Shown: one piece after another, positions 27,339 to 36,426 of the stretch
Position numbering within the stretch: position 1 is the stretch's first letter
Layout: every line of letters begins with the position of its first letter
Source: Leptospiraceae bacterium
GTDB taxonomy: Bacteria > Spirochaetota > Leptospiria > Leptospirales > Leptonemataceae
Assembly (NCBI GenBank): GCA_026005135.1
Contig: BPKM01000007.1
Location: 67,001-131,000, forward strand
Direction of reading: 5' to 3'
Length of the DNA: 64,000 nt
The notes under the pieces: generated by a model
What the model was told of the DNA's origin: nothing
What the model saw: only the letters and a program-made list of their open reading frames with translations
Databases searched by the model: none
Translations under genes and position numbers: made by a program

Positions 27339-29285
27339 ATGGATCCATTAAAAAAAATGTTATTAGAAGTTGATAAACAATTACAAAAAGAAACACAGGA
27401 TAAGGTTGTTGTTGTAGGATATTCTATTTCTGATTGCTTAAAAAAAGCCTCAGAATATTTTAATAAAGATATTTCTTATTTAGATTATGAAATTTTAGAA
27501 AGAGGAAAGAAGGGTTTATTTAAAAAAAAGCCTTATAAATTACTTATTACTATTAATAAAGATTATAATCCTTATTCAGAATTAGAAGAATTTGCTTTAA
27601 AGTTAGGTGTAGGTGATAAATTATTAAGTACAGAATTGGAGCAATATATAGAACCAAAAGATGTAGACGGAACCTTTAAAGTAAGGATTTATAAAGAGGG
27701 TGTTTTTTTAACAGTTTGTCCTCCTAAAGGAAAAGGAAAACCAGTAGAGATCGAAGAATGTATTCACCGTTTAGAACAACGTGGAGTAACTGTATACGAT
27801 ATAAAAAAAATCGAAAAAGTAGTAAAACAAGCAAAATGCGAACCGGTAAAAGTTGCAGATTATGATCCTATACCAGAACATGATTCTACATGTAGAGTAG
27901 AAATTACTCCAGATGAAATGAAAGCATATGTTAAAATTACACCACCTAGAAAAGGAGGTAGAGATTTAAAGGTAGAAGATATTGTAAATGCATTAAAAGC
28001 AAAAGGAGTAGTAATAGGCTTTAAAGAAGAAAATATTAAAAAAGCATTAGATGAAGAAATCTATATGGAAGATATATTAGCAGCAGAAGGTATTCCACCC
28101 AAGCATGGTAGAGATGCTTATATAGAATACAAGGTAAGGATTAAAAAAGAATTTCAATTAGAAGAAGATGAATTTGGAAGAGTTGATTTTAAGAATTTAC
28201 ATTTAATAGAAAATGTTGTTCCTGGTCAGGTTTTAGCAGTAAAAATACCAGCAGAGAAAGGAATACCAGGTAGAACATTATTTAATAAAATTATCCCTGC
28301 AAGAGATGGAAAAGATATTGAACTAAAGCAGGGTAAAAATACCATTCTTTCTGAAGATGGTACTGTTTTAAAAGCAGAAATAAGTGGACATGTTGTAATG
28401 ATAGGTAATAGAATTTCTGTAGAGGATGTTTATCGTGTATTAGGTGATGTAGGACCTAAAACAGGAAATATTGAAGAATTAGGTTCTGTTAATATTGCTG
28501 GTTCTGTTTTAGATAATTATCAAGTAAAAGCTGGTGGAAATATTGAAGTTTTTAATAGTATTCAAAAAGCAATTGTAGAAGCTGAAGGTAATATTGTCGT
28601 TAAAGGTGGTATCTTAGGAAAAGATGAAGCGAAAATCACATCTTCTAATGGTTCAGTAATAGCAAGATTTATACAGAGTGCAAAAGTTTATGCTGCAATT
28701 GATGTACTGGTAGAAGAAGCAATTATTCATAGTTATGTAGAGGCTGGAGAAAGAGTTATATGTCAGGGAAGAAGAGCACAAATTGTAGGGGGAGAAATTA
28801 GAGCAAAAAAAGAAGTTAGAGCTCGTGTGATTGGTTCTGCTGCGCATCCTAAAACAGATATTATTGTAGGTTATGATCCATTACTACTAAAACGTTTTGA
28901 AGAAATTGAACGTACTCTGAAAGAAAAAAAAGAAAATTATGATAAATTAAAAAGAACGCAAAAAACCTTAGAAACAAGGAAGAAAGAAGATCCAGATTCA
29001 TTTTTAGCTGAGCAAAGAAAAAAATTGGAAGAAGTCACAGAACAGGTTAAGGAATTAGAAAAAGAAATTCAAGAATTAGAAAAAGAAAAAGAAGAAGTCC
29101 AGAACGAAATGGAAGAATTAGCTGGAGAAGGTAGAGTTATCGTAGAAAAACAAATATTTCCTGGTGTTATCATTCGTATTAAGAATGCTGCTTATAGTGT
29201 AATGGATGAACGCTTTTCTGTTCAATATGTATATAGAAATGGAAAAATTATAGAAGAAAAATATGTTAAAGAAAGGAAAAAATAA
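27339..29285 (+). CDS. FapA/DUF342 protein with Jag-N-like start
   Basis: Cytoplasmic protein of 648 residues. Residues about 24-70 resemble the Jag N-terminal domain (DCLKKASEYFNKDISYLDYE, ERGKKGLFKKKPYKLLI). Residues about 180-510 are the FapA (DUF342) repeat domain with GIPPKHGRDAYIEY, IPAEKGIPGRTLFNKIIP and a beta-helix of short repeats (GGNIEVFNSIQKAIVEAEG). A long charged coiled coil follows (about 520-600), then a short beta end. FapA proteins are linked to polar flagellar assembly and cell-envelope processes. The gene heads a cluster with the SwrB-like gene and cheR. Confidence 0.88.
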   Translation: MDPLKKMLLEVDKQLQKETQDKVVVVGYSISDCLKKASEYFNKDISYLDYEILERGKKGLFKKKPYKLLITINKDYNPYSELEEFALKLGVGDKLLSTELEQYIEPKDVDGTFKVRIYKEGVFLTVCPPKGKGKPVEIEECIHRLEQRGVTVYDIKKIEKVVKQAKCEPVKVADYDPIPEHDSTCRVEITPDEMKAYVKITPPRKGGRDLKVEDIVNALKAKGVVIGFKEENIKKALDEEIYMEDILAAEGIPPKHGRDAYIEYKVRIKKEFQLEEDEFGRVDFKNLHLIENVVPGQVLAVKIPAEKGIPGRTLFNKIIPARDGKDIELKQGKNTILSEDGTVLKAEISGHVVMIGNRISVEDVYRVLGDVGPKTGNIEELGSVNIAGSVLDNYQVKAGGNIEVFNSIQKAIVEAEGNIVVKGGILGKDEAKITSSNGSVIARFIQSAKVYAAIDVLVEEAIIHSYVEAGERVICQGRRAQIVGGEIRAKKEVRARVIGSAAHPKTDIIVGYDPLLLKRFEEIERTLKEKKENYDKLKRTQKTLETRKKEDPDSFLAEQRKKLEEVTEQVKELEKEIQELEKEKEEVQNEMEELAGEGRVIVEKQIFPGVIIRIKNAAYSVMDERFSVQYVYRNGKIIEEKYVKERKK

Positions 29286-29290
29286 CCAAT

Positions 29291-29620
29291 ATGAGAATTA
29301 TTGATTATTTAGTATCATTTAATGGAATTCCACAAATAAGCCAGGATATATATGCACAACAAATTGTACAAACATATAAAGAAATGCAGGATATCAATAA
29401 TGCTAAAAAAATAAATTTAATGCGAGAGCAGACTATAGTAGATATATATAAAAGTGGAACAGAAAATCAAATTCTACAAAATTACAGAACTATAGAAAAT
29501 AAAAAAGAAATAAATCAGAAAAAAATTATATTAGAAAAAGAAACCTATGAAATATCATTTACAAAATTCCGTTTTAAAAAGAACTATAACAAAGGAAATA
29601 CTATTGATTTAGTTGTGTAA
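29291..29620 (+). CDS. Small hypothetical protein in motility cluster
   Basis: Protein of 109 residues starting MRIIDYLVSFNGIPQISQDI, mostly helical, with KEMQDINNAKKINLMREQ in the middle and a basic C-terminus. It has no signal peptide or membrane segment. It lies 5 bp after the FapA gene and 2 bp before the next gene, so it is almost certainly cotranscribed. No family was recognised; the context suggests motility or envelope work. Confidence 0.65.
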   Translation: MRIIDYLVSFNGIPQISQDIYAQQIVQTYKEMQDINNAKKINLMREQTIVDIYKSGTENQILQNYRTIENKKEINQKKIILEKETYEISFTKFRFKKNYNKGNTIDLVV

Positions 29621-29622
29621 AA

Positions 29623-30564
29623 ATGGAATTTATTATTTTAACAATTATATTTTGTTTTTATGTATTATATAATGAAATACATAAAAGAAAAATCAAAAAC
29701 CAAAAAAAAGAATTTAAAATACCTAAGGAATTTTATGAAAATCTAAAAGATACAATTCAATATATTGATTATACTTTAGAATCAATTAAACAAAAACAAG
29801 AAAATATAAATAAAATATATATAAAACTTTTAGAATTAAAAAAAGAATTAGAAGAAAAACAATTACCTAAAAAAAGAACTAAAAAAACTAAAAAAAATGA
29901 TCTAAAAAAAGATAAAGAAGAAGTTGTTTCCAATTTTGAAGATCAATCATTCAAAAGTATAAAGACAACAGAAAATTCATCTTTCATAGAGAAGATTTTA
30001 GAAGAAATAGAGGAAGATAAAATAGAATTTTCTTTTCGAGAGAAAGAAAAAGTATCTCAAAAAATAGAAAAACCAGTCAAAGAGGCTCTAAATAATAATA
30101 CTAATTTTGTACAAAAATTAGGAAGTTTATTTCGCAGAGTATTAAATATTCCAGATATACCTATTACATTACCTTCTAATGAAGAAATTAATCTAGCTAT
30201 AAATGCAGAAAAAAAACCAATATCCTTAGAAGAATTTGAACTAAATATACAAACCACCCAAATAAAAAAAGAAACTGATAATGATTTAAAAAATAAAACA
30301 GAACAGAGTTCTATTAATGAAAAAAACTCAATCCAGTTTAATCAAACTTATAAAGATTCTTCAAAAAATGCTATTGATCCAAAAGAAATATTATTAAAAG
30401 AATCTAAAAAACTCTTTTTAGAACTTAAAACAAAAGAAGAAAAGATTAAATTTATCAATAAATTGATTGATTTGGGATTTAATGAAGATGAAATTCATTA
30501 TATAACTGATATGCCACCTGCGGAAATTTTATTGATTTCCAAATTAAGATACAAAAAAGGATAA
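29623..30564 (+). CDS. SwrB-like (DUF6115-type) single-pass membrane protein
   Basis: Protein of 313 residues with an N-terminal membrane helix (FIILTIIFCFYVLYNEI), a coiled coil to about residue 85, and a long charged, probably disordered middle rich in Lys and Glu. The short C-terminal helical domain (KLIDLGFNEDEIHYITDMPPAEI) resembles the end of SwrB/DUF6115 proteins, which activate flagellar export-gate assembly in other bacteria. It sits between the FapA-linked gene and cheR with gaps of 2 and 3 bp. The family call is by architecture. Confidence 0.55.
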   Translation: MEFIILTIIFCFYVLYNEIHKRKIKNQKKEFKIPKEFYENLKDTIQYIDYTLESIKQKQENINKIYIKLLELKKELEEKQLPKKRTKKTKKNDLKKDKEEVVSNFEDQSFKSIKTTENSSFIEKILEEIEEDKIEFSFREKEKVSQKIEKPVKEALNNNTNFVQKLGSLFRRVLNIPDIPITLPSNEEINLAINAEKKPISLEEFELNIQTTQIKKETDNDLKNKTEQSSINEKNSIQFNQTYKDSSKNAIDPKEILLKESKKLFLELKTKEEKIKFINKLIDLGFNEDEIHYITDMPPAEILLISKLRYKKG

Positions 30565-30567
30565 TCA

Positions 30568-31428
30568 ATGGTCAATGTAGATAGAGATGTATTTAATCTT
30601 GATATTCCAGATATGACAATAGAGCAATTCAAAAAATATGCTAAATTTATTCATGATCTAACTGGAATATATTTAAAAGACCATAAGATTACTTTATTAT
30701 CGAATAGAATAAGAAAACGCCTTCGAGAATTGAAAATTTATGATTATGATGAATACTTTAATTACCTAACAAATAGCGATAAATCAGATACAGAAATAAT
30801 TCATTTTTTAGAAGTTATAACAACTAATGAATCATATTTTTGGAGAACACCTCAAAATTTCGAAGCATATAAAAAAATTGTTTTGCCAGATATATTAAAA
30901 CACAATCATAATAAAAAAATAAGAATATGGTCTGCTGGTTGTTCTACTGGAGAAGAGCCTTATAATATTGTAATAGAATCTATCGAAGCGATGAAAGAAT
31001 TAGGTTTTTATTTATTTGAGGTAATAGCAACTGATATTTCCAGAAGAGTTATAGAAATTGCAAAACAGGGATGTTATTCAGGTAGAAAAATAGAAAAAAT
31101 TCCAGAACAAATACTAAAAAGATATTTTCGTCAGAATCCACATGATCCAGAAATTTATTGTATTAGAGAAGATCTTAAAAGTAAAGTAATTTTTAAAATT
31201 GAAAATTTATTTGAACCAACAGTAGAAAATGTACATGTAATATTTTGCAGAAATGTTATGATATATTTTCAAAAGAAAGAACAGCAGGAATTAGCTATGC
31301 AGTTTTATAATCGTTTATTACCTGATGGTTATTTATTTTTAGGTCATGCAGAAAGTTTACAGATGTTAGAAACACCATTTAAAATAATTCATACACCTTA
31401 TGGAACAATTTATAAAAAAGAAATATAA
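30568..31428 (+). CDS. cheR: Chemotaxis protein methyltransferase CheR
   Basis: Methylates glutamates of chemoreceptors with S-adenosylmethionine. The protein has 286 residues. The N-terminal CheR helical domain (FKKYAKFIHDLTGIYLKDHK) is followed by TTNESYFWRTPQNFE, the SAM-binding IRIWSAGCSTGEEPYNIVIE near residue 117, VIATDISRRVIEIAKQGCYS near 153, and VIFCRNVMIYFQKKEQQE near 222. A Gly in SAGCSTG replaces the usual Ala or Ser in some homologues. It is in the motility cluster and lies 4 bp before gmk. Confidence 0.95.
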   Translation: MVNVDRDVFNLDIPDMTIEQFKKYAKFIHDLTGIYLKDHKITLLSNRIRKRLRELKIYDYDEYFNYLTNSDKSDTEIIHFLEVITTNESYFWRTPQNFEAYKKIVLPDILKHNHNKKIRIWSAGCSTGEEPYNIVIESIEAMKELGFYLFEVIATDISRRVIEIAKQGCYSGRKIEKIPEQILKRYFRQNPHDPEIYCIREDLKSKVIFKIENLFEPTVENVHVIFCRNVMIYFQKKEQQELAMQFYNRLLPDGYLFLGHAESLQMLETPFKIIHTPYGTIYKKEI

Positions 31429-31432
31429 AACA

Positions 31433-32017
31433 ATGGATACTAAAAATTCAAAAAAAGAAATATTAATTATATCTTCTGTATCTGGTGGTGGAAAGAATAC
31501 GATTATCAAAGAATTATTACATTTTTTTCCAGAAAAATTTCGCGTAGCTGTAACAGCAACAACTCGAAAACCAAGAAATAAAGAAGTTCACGGTAAAGAT
31601 TATTATTTTCTTTCTATAGAAGAGTTTCAGGAAATGATCAATAATAATCAATTTATTGAATTTGCCAAGGTCCATAATAATTATTATGGGATTCCATTAT
31701 GGGAATTACATAAAGCAATAGAAGAAAATAAAATATTAATTTTAAATATAGACTATCAAGGTATGCGTACGATTAAAAATAAATTTAAAAATAAGGTTTT
31801 ATCTATTTTTTTAATGCCTCCTTCTAAGGAAGTCTGGCTTGAACGTTTAAAAAAAAGAAATACAGAATCAGAAGAAGAATTACAAATAAGAATTTTGGAA
31901 GGAGAAAAAGAAATGGAAGCAGCAAAAGAATATGATTATATTGTGGTAAATGATGATTTAAATGATTGTAAAAATCAAATTATTTCTATCTTAAAAAGAG
32001 AACAAATTTTAGATTGA
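31433..32017 (+). CDS. gmk: Guanylate kinase
   Basis: Phosphorylates GMP to GDP. The protein has 194 residues starting at MDTKNSKKEI; an earlier GTG- or ATG-type start at 31400 would overlap cheR and is not needed. The P-loop is SVSGGGKNTI, with Asn where Ser or Thr is commonest. GMP-binding TATTRKPRNKEVHGKDYYF near residue 40 and the lid helix ERLKKRNTESEEELQIRI near 137 fit the family. It follows cheR by 4 bp and lies 36 bp before miaA, so the housekeeping genes share a run with the motility genes. Confidence 0.93.
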   Translation: MDTKNSKKEILIISSVSGGGKNTIIKELLHFFPEKFRVAVTATTRKPRNKEVHGKDYYFLSIEEFQEMINNNQFIEFAKVHNNYYGIPLWELHKAIEENKILILNIDYQGMRTIKNKFKNKVLSIFLMPPSKEVWLERLKKRNTESEEELQIRILEGEKEMEAAKEYDYIVVNDDLNDCKNQIISILKREQILD

Positions 32018-32053
32018 TATTTTTATAAATTCTATATATAAATTTTTCAATCA

Positions 32054-33034
32054 ATGGGAAAATCCTTAAAAAAATTATATGTAATAATGGGACCTACTGG
32101 TATCGGAAAAACAGATTTGCTTTATAGATATTTAAGTCAGAAACCTAATTTATTTGAAGTTATATCTGTTGATTCCCGTCAAATTTATAAATTTATGCCA
32201 ATTGGAACTGCTACACCAGAACCATATGTAAAAGAAAAAATTCCTCATTATTTAGTAGAATTTTTAGAACCAGATCAAATATATAGTGCAGGAAATTTTG
32301 TAAAAGATGCTGAACGATTGATAAATGATATTTGGGAAAGAAATAAAATTCCAATTTTATGTGGAGGAACGGGCTTTTATTTTAAAGCATTTTATACTGG
32401 AATGTTTTTTTTAGAAGAAGATAAAGAAAGAAAACAAAAAATAAAAAAAATGCTTGACGAAATGACAGAAGAAGAGAGGTTAAAAGAATTACAAAAAATC
32501 GATCCTGATTCTATAAGTAAGGAAAATCAATCAATTAGAAAGGGAATTATACATCCTAATGATAAATATAGAATTTATCGAAGTTTAGAATTATATTATC
32601 TTACTGGCAAAACATTACGTATGCATTATTTAATTTTAAATCAAAAACAAAAATTATGGGAATTTGAAGGTATATTTATAATTCCAGAAAAAGAAAAATG
32701 GGAAAGACAATTAAAAATTCGAGCAGAGAAAATGGTACATATGGGTTTTATTAAAGAAGCATTATATATCTTTAAGAAATATGGAAATTGTCCAGCTTTA
32801 AAAACACCTGGTTATAAAGAAACTTATGATTTATATCAAAAATTTGGAGATAAAATATTATATGATAATAATTTAAAAAATGACATTATCTCTATTTTAT
32901 ATAAAACCCATAAAAAATATGGTAAAATGCAATTGAAATGGTTTAAAAACGAAAAAGCTCTAAAACATGTTTCCTATAAAGAAGCAGAAAAATTTTTAGA
33001 AAATATTTTAAATATCACTTTAAGAAAGGATTGA
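32054..33034 (+). CDS. miaA: tRNA dimethylallyltransferase
   Basis: Adds a dimethylallyl group to A37 of tRNAs that read UNN codons. The protein has 326 residues: P-loop IMGPTGIGKTDLLYRYL near residue 11, substrate site ISVDSRQIYKFMPIGTATP near 38, and GGTGFYFKAFYTGMFF near 107. The C-terminal region keeps PALKTPGYKETYDLYQKFGD and HKKYGKMQLKWFKN. It is followed by hfq after 53 bp, the classical miaA-hfq order found in many bacteria. Confidence 0.95.
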   Translation: MGKSLKKLYVIMGPTGIGKTDLLYRYLSQKPNLFEVISVDSRQIYKFMPIGTATPEPYVKEKIPHYLVEFLEPDQIYSAGNFVKDAERLINDIWERNKIPILCGGTGFYFKAFYTGMFFLEEDKERKQKIKKMLDEMTEEERLKELQKIDPDSISKENQSIRKGIIHPNDKYRIYRSLELYYLTGKTLRMHYLILNQKQKLWEFEGIFIIPEKEKWERQLKIRAEKMVHMGFIKEALYIFKKYGNCPALKTPGYKETYDLYQKFGDKILYDNNLKNDIISILYKTHKKYGKMQLKWFKNEKALKHVSYKEAEKFLENILNITLRKD

Positions 33035-33087
33035 CTCTTAATAAATGTTCAAAAATGTTTCTTTAAAAATAAAAAAAGGGCATTACG

Positions 33088-33306
33088 ATGAGTGATAAAA
33101 ATAATATCCAGGATTATATATTAACAAAAGCTAAAGAATTAGGGGCAGAATTAACATTTTATTTAATGAACGGTGTTCCTTTAAAAGGAAAAGTATTAAG
33201 TTTTGATAATTTTACACTTGTTCTGGAAAGTGAAGGTAAAAAAAGTCTTTTATATAAACATGCTATTTCTACGATTATAATACCTTCAGAGATTTCTGTT
33301 GAGTAA
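33088..33306 (+). CDS. hfq: RNA chaperone Hfq
   Basis: Protein of 72 residues, the Sm-like hexamer that pairs small RNAs with mRNAs. The Sm1 part is visible ([40 protein letters not shown]), and Sm2 reads [14 protein letters not shown], matching the YKHAIST signature. The C-terminal tail is very short. It has a weak GGGC-type ribosome site. It lies directly after miaA and 3 bp before an SPFH-type gene. Confidence 0.95.
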   Translation: MSDKNNIQDYILTKAKELGAELTFYLMNGVPLKGKVLSFDNFTLVLESEGKKSLLYKHAISTIIIPSEISVE

Positions 33307-33309
33307 TGA

Positions 33310-34275
33310 ATGTATCAATTAAAGAAAAGAATTACAATTTTTTTATTGTTATTACTTTTATCTTATGCATTATATAGGGCTTTTATCAAAACAGGTTATG
33401 AACAAGCTATTGTAATTGAAGATATCTATTGGGGAGTAGAAAAAAAAGTAATTCCACCAGAAAGTTTTACATTTTTATTTCGAAGATTAATACCAGAGCG
33501 CATCAAATTACATCCAATTTATATTAAATCTCGATATTTAAATTTTATTTATTATTATTCCTTACCTCCTAATGAAATTTTAGGGCTTGATGATTCTTTT
33601 TCCATCAAATTAGATTTAGTCTATGTATACGATTTAGATATACATAAATTACCAGATATTTTTGTACGTTTAGAACAAAGAGATTGGAAGTATTTAAATT
33701 CCTATATAGAAATAAAATTAAAAGATTTATTATATCAAACATTACAAGAAAAATTAAAGATAGAAAATAATTTAGTCAATGGAGAGGAATTATTAAAAGG
33801 TTATATTAATAATGGTTTCTTAAATCATGTAAATCAATATTTTCAAAATGATGGAATCTATTTTAAAAAAATTTATATTCAGGATCTATATGTACCAGAT
33901 TCGGAACAGTATAATTTAATATTAAGACAGAGTAATCGTTATCTTGAAAAAAAATTAGAAAGAAGTGCTTTAATAGACGAAGCAAAAGCAAAAAAAGAAT
34001 CTCAATGGATTTTATTCCAATTCGAAAAAGAAAAATTAGAAAATCTTGCTAAAATGATAAGAGACTATCCAGAAGTTTTGGATTATTTAAAAATAGAAAA
34101 ATTATCATCACAGGCAAAATTTATTTATTTACCATCGGATTATTTTTATTTTCAAAATCAAATACCTTCACAACTTAGTGTTGATTCTAAGAAAAAACAA
34201 ATAGAATCGATACCAGAAATTAAAATTGCAAATCCTTCGAGCGATACAAAATTTATTGATAAAACACCACCTTAA
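33310..34275 (+). CDS. SPFH/Band 7-like membrane protein
   Basis: Protein of 321 residues with an N-terminal membrane anchor (RITIFLLLLLLSYALYRAFI). Residues about 28-210 look like an SPFH/Band 7 domain: TGYEQAIVIEDIYWGVEKKV, PPESFTFLFRRLIP, a beta-rich middle, and KLKDLLYQTLQEKL. A coiled helix follows (RYLEKKLERSALIDEAKAKK). HflK, HflC and prohibitin-like proteins have this plan and scaffold membrane proteases. The Hfq neighbour and the hfq-hflX-hflKC order in other bacteria fit. The similarity is weak, so the label is tentative. Confidence 0.55.
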   Translation: MYQLKKRITIFLLLLLLSYALYRAFIKTGYEQAIVIEDIYWGVEKKVIPPESFTFLFRRLIPERIKLHPIYIKSRYLNFIYYYSLPPNEILGLDDSFSIKLDLVYVYDLDIHKLPDIFVRLEQRDWKYLNSYIEIKLKDLLYQTLQEKLKIENNLVNGEELLKGYINNGFLNHVNQYFQNDGIYFKKIYIQDLYVPDSEQYNLILRQSNRYLEKKLERSALIDEAKAKKESQWILFQFEKEKLENLAKMIRDYPEVLDYLKIEKLSSQAKFIYLPSDYFYFQNQIPSQLSVDSKKKQIESIPEIKIANPSSDTKFIDKTPP

Positions 34276-34295
34276 TATATAATACAGGAGTTGAA

Positions 34296-35381
34296 ATGAA
34301 AACAAAAAATGAACCTATCATACTAATTATGGCTGGAGGAAAAGGAGAACGATTCTGGCCTAAATCTACAGAAACAAAACCAAAACAATTACAGAAAATT
34401 TATTCTGATAAAACTTTACTTGAAGAAACAATTGATAGAGCAAAAGCACTTACTTCTAAAGAAAATATTTATATAGGTTGTAATAAAGAATTAAAAAAAG
34501 CTATCCAGAAAGAATTAAAAATAAAAGATAAGCAATTTATTATAGAACCATTTGGAAGAAATACTGCTCCTATTGTAGCTTTAGCTTCTCTTATTTTAGA
34601 AGATAAATATCCTGATAGAATTCATATTGTTTTAAGTGCGGATCATTTTATATCTCCCATCAATGAATTTAAAAAAACTATACAAAAAGCAATCCATTTA
34701 GCGGAAGAAGGATATTTAGTAACCTGTGGTATTATACCAACAAGGCCAGAAATAGGTTATGGTTATATCCAAAAAGGAGATGTTATAAACGAAAATGGAT
34801 ATAAAGTTTTAAAATTTCATGAAAAACCAGATATGTCTAAGGCTCTGGAATATATAAAAAAAGGTTTTTATTGGAATTCTGGTATTTTTATATGGAAAGG
34901 TAAGCGTATTTTAGAAGAATTTGAAAAAAATGCACTAGAAATATTAAATCCTATAAAACAAAGTTATAAATCTTCTTCTAAATTAAAAAATGCTTTTGAA
35001 GTTATACCTGAACTACCTATAGATATTGCCATAATGGAAAAAGCACAACAAATTGCTGTAGTAGAAGCAAGTTTTATCTGGGATGATGTTGGTTCATGGT
35101 TATCCTTAGAAAGAATTTATCTAAAAGATTCTGATAAAGTCGATGATAAACAAAATATTATTTTAATACCTAAAAAAGCGGACTTTTTTGCCTATGATTC
35201 CTATAATAATATTTTATCGATGGAATCAAATAAGCTATTTGCTTTGCTTGGTATTGAAAATATGGTTATTGTAGAAACTGAAAAAGTATTTTTTCTTGCA
35301 AAAAAAGATAAATTAAATGATATAAAAAATATGTTAAAATCTTTAAAAGAAAATCCTACTTTACATAAATATATAAAATAA
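34296..35381 (+). CDS. manC: Mannose-1-phosphate guanylyltransferase
   Basis: Makes GDP-mannose from GTP and mannose-1-phosphate for surface polysaccharides. The protein has 361 residues, the single-domain form without a fused phosphomannose isomerase. Signatures are MAGGKGERFWPKSTETKPKQ near residue 12 (nucleotide binding), FIIEPFGRNTAPIVALASL near 79, LSADHFI near 106, GYGYIQKGD near 152, KFHEKPD near 172 and WNSGIFIWKG near 192. A ribosome site ACAGGAG lies 6 bp before the ATG. It is 20 bp after the SPFH gene. Confidence 0.92.
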   Translation: MKTKNEPIILIMAGGKGERFWPKSTETKPKQLQKIYSDKTLLEETIDRAKALTSKENIYIGCNKELKKAIQKELKIKDKQFIIEPFGRNTAPIVALASLILEDKYPDRIHIVLSADHFISPINEFKKTIQKAIHLAEEGYLVTCGIIPTRPEIGYGYIQKGDVINENGYKVLKFHEKPDMSKALEYIKKGFYWNSGIFIWKGKRILEEFEKNALEILNPIKQSYKSSSKLKNAFEVIPELPIDIAIMEKAQQIAVVEASFIWDDVGSWLSLERIYLKDSDKVDDKQNIILIPKKADFFAYDSYNNILSMESNKLFALLGIENMVIVETEKVFFLAKKDKLNDIKNMLKSLKENPTLHKYIK

Positions 35382-35405
35382 AAAACTGGAATAAGGAGTA
35401 GGGAA

Positions 35406-35501
35406 ATGCCATCAGGAAAAAAGCGAAAAAGAAGAAAAATCAGAACTCATAAAAGAAAAAAGAAAAGAAAAAAGAATCGTCATAAAAAGAAATTAAGATA
35501 A
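35406..35501 (+). CDS. Tiny basic COX24/AURKAIP1-type ribosomal protein
   Basis: Protein of only 31 residues starting MPSGKKRKRRKIRTHKR, with 21 Lys or Arg and no acidic residue. It matches the short COX24/AURKAIP1-domain proteins annotated in other bacteria (MPSGKKRKR start, NRHKKK end), related to mitochondrial small-subunit protein mS38. It probably binds rRNA. ATAAGGAG lies 8 bp before the ATG and a terminator follows at 35514. It is 24 bp after manC and presumably cotranscribed with it. Automatic annotation will miss it easily. Confidence 0.8.
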   Translation: MPSGKKRKRRKIRTHKRKKKRKKNRHKKKLR

Positions 35502-35513
35502 TTAAAAAATAAA

Positions 35514-35535
35514 AAAGGGGAGATTTCCCCCTTTA
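35514..35535 (+). terminator. Bidirectional terminator
   Basis: Hairpin AAAGGGG / CCCCTTT with loop about AGATTTC, flanked by A-runs on the left and T/A on the right. It serves the 31-aa gene and the convergent hydrolase gene. Confidence 0.75.
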
Positions 35536-35538
35536 AAA

Positions 35539-36411
35539 CTACATGAAATTTTCGTCTAACCATTCCTCTATATCTTCGTATAAGTCGTCTTTTACATCAT
35601 TATATAAAAATAAGTCAAAATGATTATAATCAATATCAAAGAAATTTGCTCTACTTGCTTCTATATAGTAGCAACGATTTAATTTAGTAGAAAATTTGCA
35701 GTTTGAATAATGTTTGATAAATGTTATAATACTATCTTCTGGAGAAAAATTATCTATTTTTCCAATAACAATCAAAACAGGAATATTATGTTTATTAATA
35801 TATTGAATTGTTTTTTGTTCTGTATTAATAGCTGGAATAAAAAACTTATTTATTAAAGAGCTATCGTAATTTTTCAATAAATAGGTTTTGTAGGATTGAA
35901 ATTTGGGATTATTGATTTCTTCGATTTTATGATTTAATATATCTTTATTTTCGTAGAATAAATTTCCAGAATAATGATAATCCCAGCCAGTACCAATAAG
36001 AATGATTCTGGAAATACTAGAAAGATTTTCTGTTTCGTTCATCCAGTCTAAAATAGAGATTCCTCCAAAAGAAATACCAGTTAAGATTAAATTATCAGTA
36101 TTAAAATGAATTTTAAGGTTATCTATTATTGCCTGTAATTCTTGTGTAGATAAAATCTTTTTCTCTTTTTGATGAATTTGAACTATATGATAATTCTTTT
36201 TTAATAGAAAAGGTATCCAGTTTTTTTCAAGCACATTGATTGGAAAAGAAATAGGATCAAGCTGGACAAGAATTCCTTGTGGTTTTTGATTTGTTTTATA
36301 ATATTCCAATTTATATGATAAAATTTGTTTTTCTTCTTTTTGTACTGGTATAGTACAATTTTGCATTCCCAATAATAAAAAAGTAAGTAATATAATGATT
36401 TTATTTTTCAT
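35539..36411 (-). CDS. Alpha/beta-hydrolase-fold lipoprotein 1
   Basis: Predicted lipoprotein of 290 residues (lipobox LGMQNC). The start at MKNKIII is set by AAGGAG 7 bp upstream; two codons further up is another ATG inside the ribosome site. A nucleophile elbow TGISFGG lies near residue 115 with preceding DNLIL. A possible acid and His are in VLIVIGKIDNFSPED and IDYNHFD. The fold thus has the hydrolase layout, but the substrate is unknown. It lies 15 bp downstream of a second, related-fold lipoprotein gene, probably in one operon. Confidence 0.7.
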   Translation of the reverse strand: MKNKIIILLTFLLLGMQNCTIPVQKEEKQILSYKLEYYKTNQKPQGILVQLDPISFPINVLEKNWIPFLLKKNYHIVQIHQKEKKILSTQELQAIIDNLKIHFNTDNLILTGISFGGISILDWMNETENLSSISRIILIGTGWDYHYSGNLFYENKDILNHKIEEINNPKFQSYKTYLLKNYDSSLINKFFIPAINTEQKTIQYINKHNIPVLIVIGKIDNFSPEDSIITFIKHYSNCKFSTKLNRCYYIEASRANFFDIDYNHFDLFLYNDVKDDLYEDIEEWLDENFM

Positions 36412-36426
36412 GCTCATCTCCTTGAT

